Positions 58,125-60,000 of a stretch of 60,000 nt of DNA are shown here, one piece after another. The notes beneath the pieces are model-generated. The model was given only the letters and a program-made list of their open reading frames with translations. It ran no database searches and was not told where the DNA came from. The DNA is taken from positions 9,403,429 through 9,463,428 of the forward strand of contig OZ037769.1 in NCBI GenBank assembly GCA_964035545.1. Direction: 5' to 3'. Each line of letters begins with the position of its first letter. Position 1 is the stretch's first letter. Both the position numbers and the translations under genes were made by a program. Origin of the DNA: Bugula neritina (taxonomy: Eukaryota > Bryozoa > Gymnolaemata > Cheilostomatida > Bugulidae).

Positions 58125-58990
58125 ATCTGCACACCAAAGCATTTGATCACATCAGTGTATTGTGGTGCTGTCTGAGGTTTGGTCCTACAATCAGCTAAGG
58201 TTTGGTTGCTAGGTACATATGGGTAAGTGATAAATAATACCAGCGTGTTGTGGTGCAGCCTGCTCACATAAGAAGTGGTAATTGATATTAATATGCTTGG
58301 TGGAAGAATGTTGAAAAGCATCACCCTTGGCAAGAGACATAGCTCTTTGATTATCAGTGTAGATGACACTGATAAACAGCAAAAGGAGCGCAGCAGGCCT
58401 ACAGCATGTCTTTGGCTGCCTCACACTAAGTGCCATATAGCTGCCGTGCTTTGCACTATCGAAGTACTATTGCCAGTTGTTTACAGATCTTTCAGTTTAT
58501 AGGCGTGCCATATTTTTCAGAGGTGAGCTCATTGCCAGTTGATGATCGTCGATCGTTGACATCGCCTGCTCAGTCTGCACCTGAAAGCCACAAGAGTACC
58601 ATCTAGTAACTCGAAAACACCTGACTGCTGTGACATAATTTAAGCTAGTTGGTTTATCAGAAAATTGTGAACGCTATGAAATGGTTCAATTATTCAACTA
58701 AGATCAGGTCTTGTGGCTGCCATAAAGCAGATAAGGCTGCTGATGGACTGGTGGTAAGGAAATCCTATATCCAAGAACGCTTGATGTTCTTCATCTTCTG
58801 CCTTGTGTAATATGGCGGTTTTATCAGCTGATGTCTTGATAGGCTTGCAATATGTCTTGTTGAACTGATATGTTGCTTGTTGAACTGAGATATTTGATAA
58901 CTAACATCATCAAGATGTTTCAAGTCAATCCTAAGAGTCATCTTCACCATCAGCAACTTCCACTTTTCATTGTCACCAGAAGACACAGCA
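58125..58990 (-). pseudogene. Ty1/copia retrotransposon remnant (RT end and RNase H)
   Basis: On the minus strand and across frames one reads, in order: RIDLKHLDDVSY (the RT-connection block before YFLGI), PYHQSISSLICFMAATRPDLS (the typical PYRxAVGSLMYL...TRPDI block), GVFELLDGTL-like (LRYLKGT region), EYMALS-like MALSV, and YTDNQRAMSLAKGDAFQHSSTKHININYHF, the RNase H end that in copia reads DNQSA...TKHIDIRYHF. Stops and frameshifts separate the blocks, so it is dead. No LTRs were found. Confidence 0.75.
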
Positions 58991-60000
58991 TGTTAGTAGG
59001 TTTGTGGAGCACTAAATAGAGCTAACTAAGCATAATATGTAGAAATAGTCATCAAGGTACTTTGATTTCTTATATTCTCGTTTTGGTTTAATTCAAATGA
59101 TAACTTGAGGAATGCAATTTTAACAAGAATATTTATACTTTTATAAGTTACACTTTTAGCCTATATATGGAAATACAGACTGAATGGACAATAAACAATA
59201 ATGTTAGTGCGTCGTCTATGCCCTGAGTATAGGCATTCATGCATACAGCATTTGTGCTGTCGCACTATTTTACAAATAAAAGTATATTAAAAATTAAAAC
59301 TGATACAAATCACAATTACCAAATTTATTTTGTACAGGCTACCATATTGTGTCAACTCGTGGGAACTGCTTCATATATTACTACACAGGTAAAACAATAC
59401 AAGTATTTGAAACTTACGCCAATAGTAAGAGGAAGACAAATTCACAGCAGGCAGTGAGGTTAGCTACAGTTCTATTGACTGCAGGTAAAAAGGAGCACAA
59501 ATCAGAGTGTTTATCTGGTGATTCTTCACCAATGAGCCATGGAAAATAATTTTATAATAAGATATTTAATAATACATTTGCAGGAAGTGATTTTCCAGCC
59601 ATTGTTCTCTACAGTCCGGTCTCACAGGCTACACCAACTCCAAGCTTAAGAACCCCAAACTATTGCACTCAGTCACCCCCAACTTGGAGCTGCTTATCAA
59701 ACATTTCACACTCTATATAGTCTATACTGCCATGGTCAAATTGCTTTTATTCGTAGTTGTGCTCTCTCTATGACGGGGGAGGGGGGAACCTGTTAGTAAT
59801 AGGTCTTAAAATTATGACAAGATCTATAGGCATGAAGGTGCACTAAAATATAACAAAACTGTACGTTAATATATCACATGATATAATCAGTGTGAGTATG
59901 AGTTTGAACAAAAGAGGTAAAATATGACCAACAGAATAGACTTTTGTGCATCTCAGATATGGAACATAATGGAAATTACAAATGCAAGCAGTTTAATTAA
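58991..60000. other. Right-edge stretch, nothing firm
   Basis: An open frame at 59349-59549 is preceded by an acceptor-like TTTTGTACAG and could be an exon of an unidentified gene, but no family was recognised. The remainder is AT-rich. Confidence 0.3.

Noticed and set aside
59340-59549. Plus-strand open frame after an acceptor-like TTTTGTACAG
   Set aside because: No recognisable domain, no partner exon within the window and only 70 codons; left as an unassigned possibility.

Overview
The window looks like nuclear DNA of an invertebrate animal. The host sequence is strongly AT-rich, genes are split by many GT-AG introns, and the four recognisable genes (DRG1, 4E-T/EIF4ENIF1, RNF25, FAM20B) are conserved animal genes. 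The species cannot be fixed from the sequence; a lophotrochozoan or another marine invertebrate would fit. Exon coordinates were built by hand from homology recalled from known families plus splice consensus and phase, so single-exon errors are possible, but the four models all close in frame and give lengths near their vertebrate counterparts (365, 1105, 466 and 420 aa).

Layout. 1-1000: the first coding exons (minus) of an unidentified gene with a myristoylation-like N-terminus, running off the left edge. 2280-3200: a decayed LINE with a hAT MITE nested in it. 5265-12418: DRG1 (minus, 8 exons), whose introns carry minisatellites and a 3.1-kb insert that splits a microsatellite. 13.7-14.8 kb: a 5'-truncated LINE. 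15.6-20.7 kb: a full-length, apparently intact Ty3/Gypsy element (minus) with identical LTRs and a MITE lodged between its stop codon and polypurine tract. 24351-35836: the 4E-T gene (plus, 17 exons). 37.6-39.2 kb: a transposase-derived helix-turn-helix gene or remnant (minus). 42.3-42.8 kb: a MITE. 44598-48316: RNF25 (plus, 9 exons), tail to tail with FAM20B (minus, 2 exons, 48657-50135). 50.2-51.9 kb: three or more MITEs upstream of FAM20B. 52.1-57.4 kb: a second, GC-rich LTR element (plus). 58.1-59.0 kb: a Ty1/copia remnant (minus). The rest is AT-rich intergenic or intronic DNA with dispersed TTAGTATTACTA-type simple repeats.

The most striking object is the second LTR element (52140-57400). 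Its two 352-bp LTRs are identical by eye, and it has a target duplication and a perfect tRNA-Leu primer site. It keeps open reading frames for Gag, protease and the integrase zinc-binding module, but the reverse transcriptase/RNase H and the integrase core are missing. It also carries an extra ORF encoding a double zinc-finger, coiled-coil-like protein that seems to be made from a spliced RNA, and a textbook -1 frameshift signal (GTTAAAC, 5-nt spacer, perfect 10-bp GC stem) between Gag and Pro. This looks like a recently mobile non-autonomous element that supplies its own capsid but borrows its polymerase.
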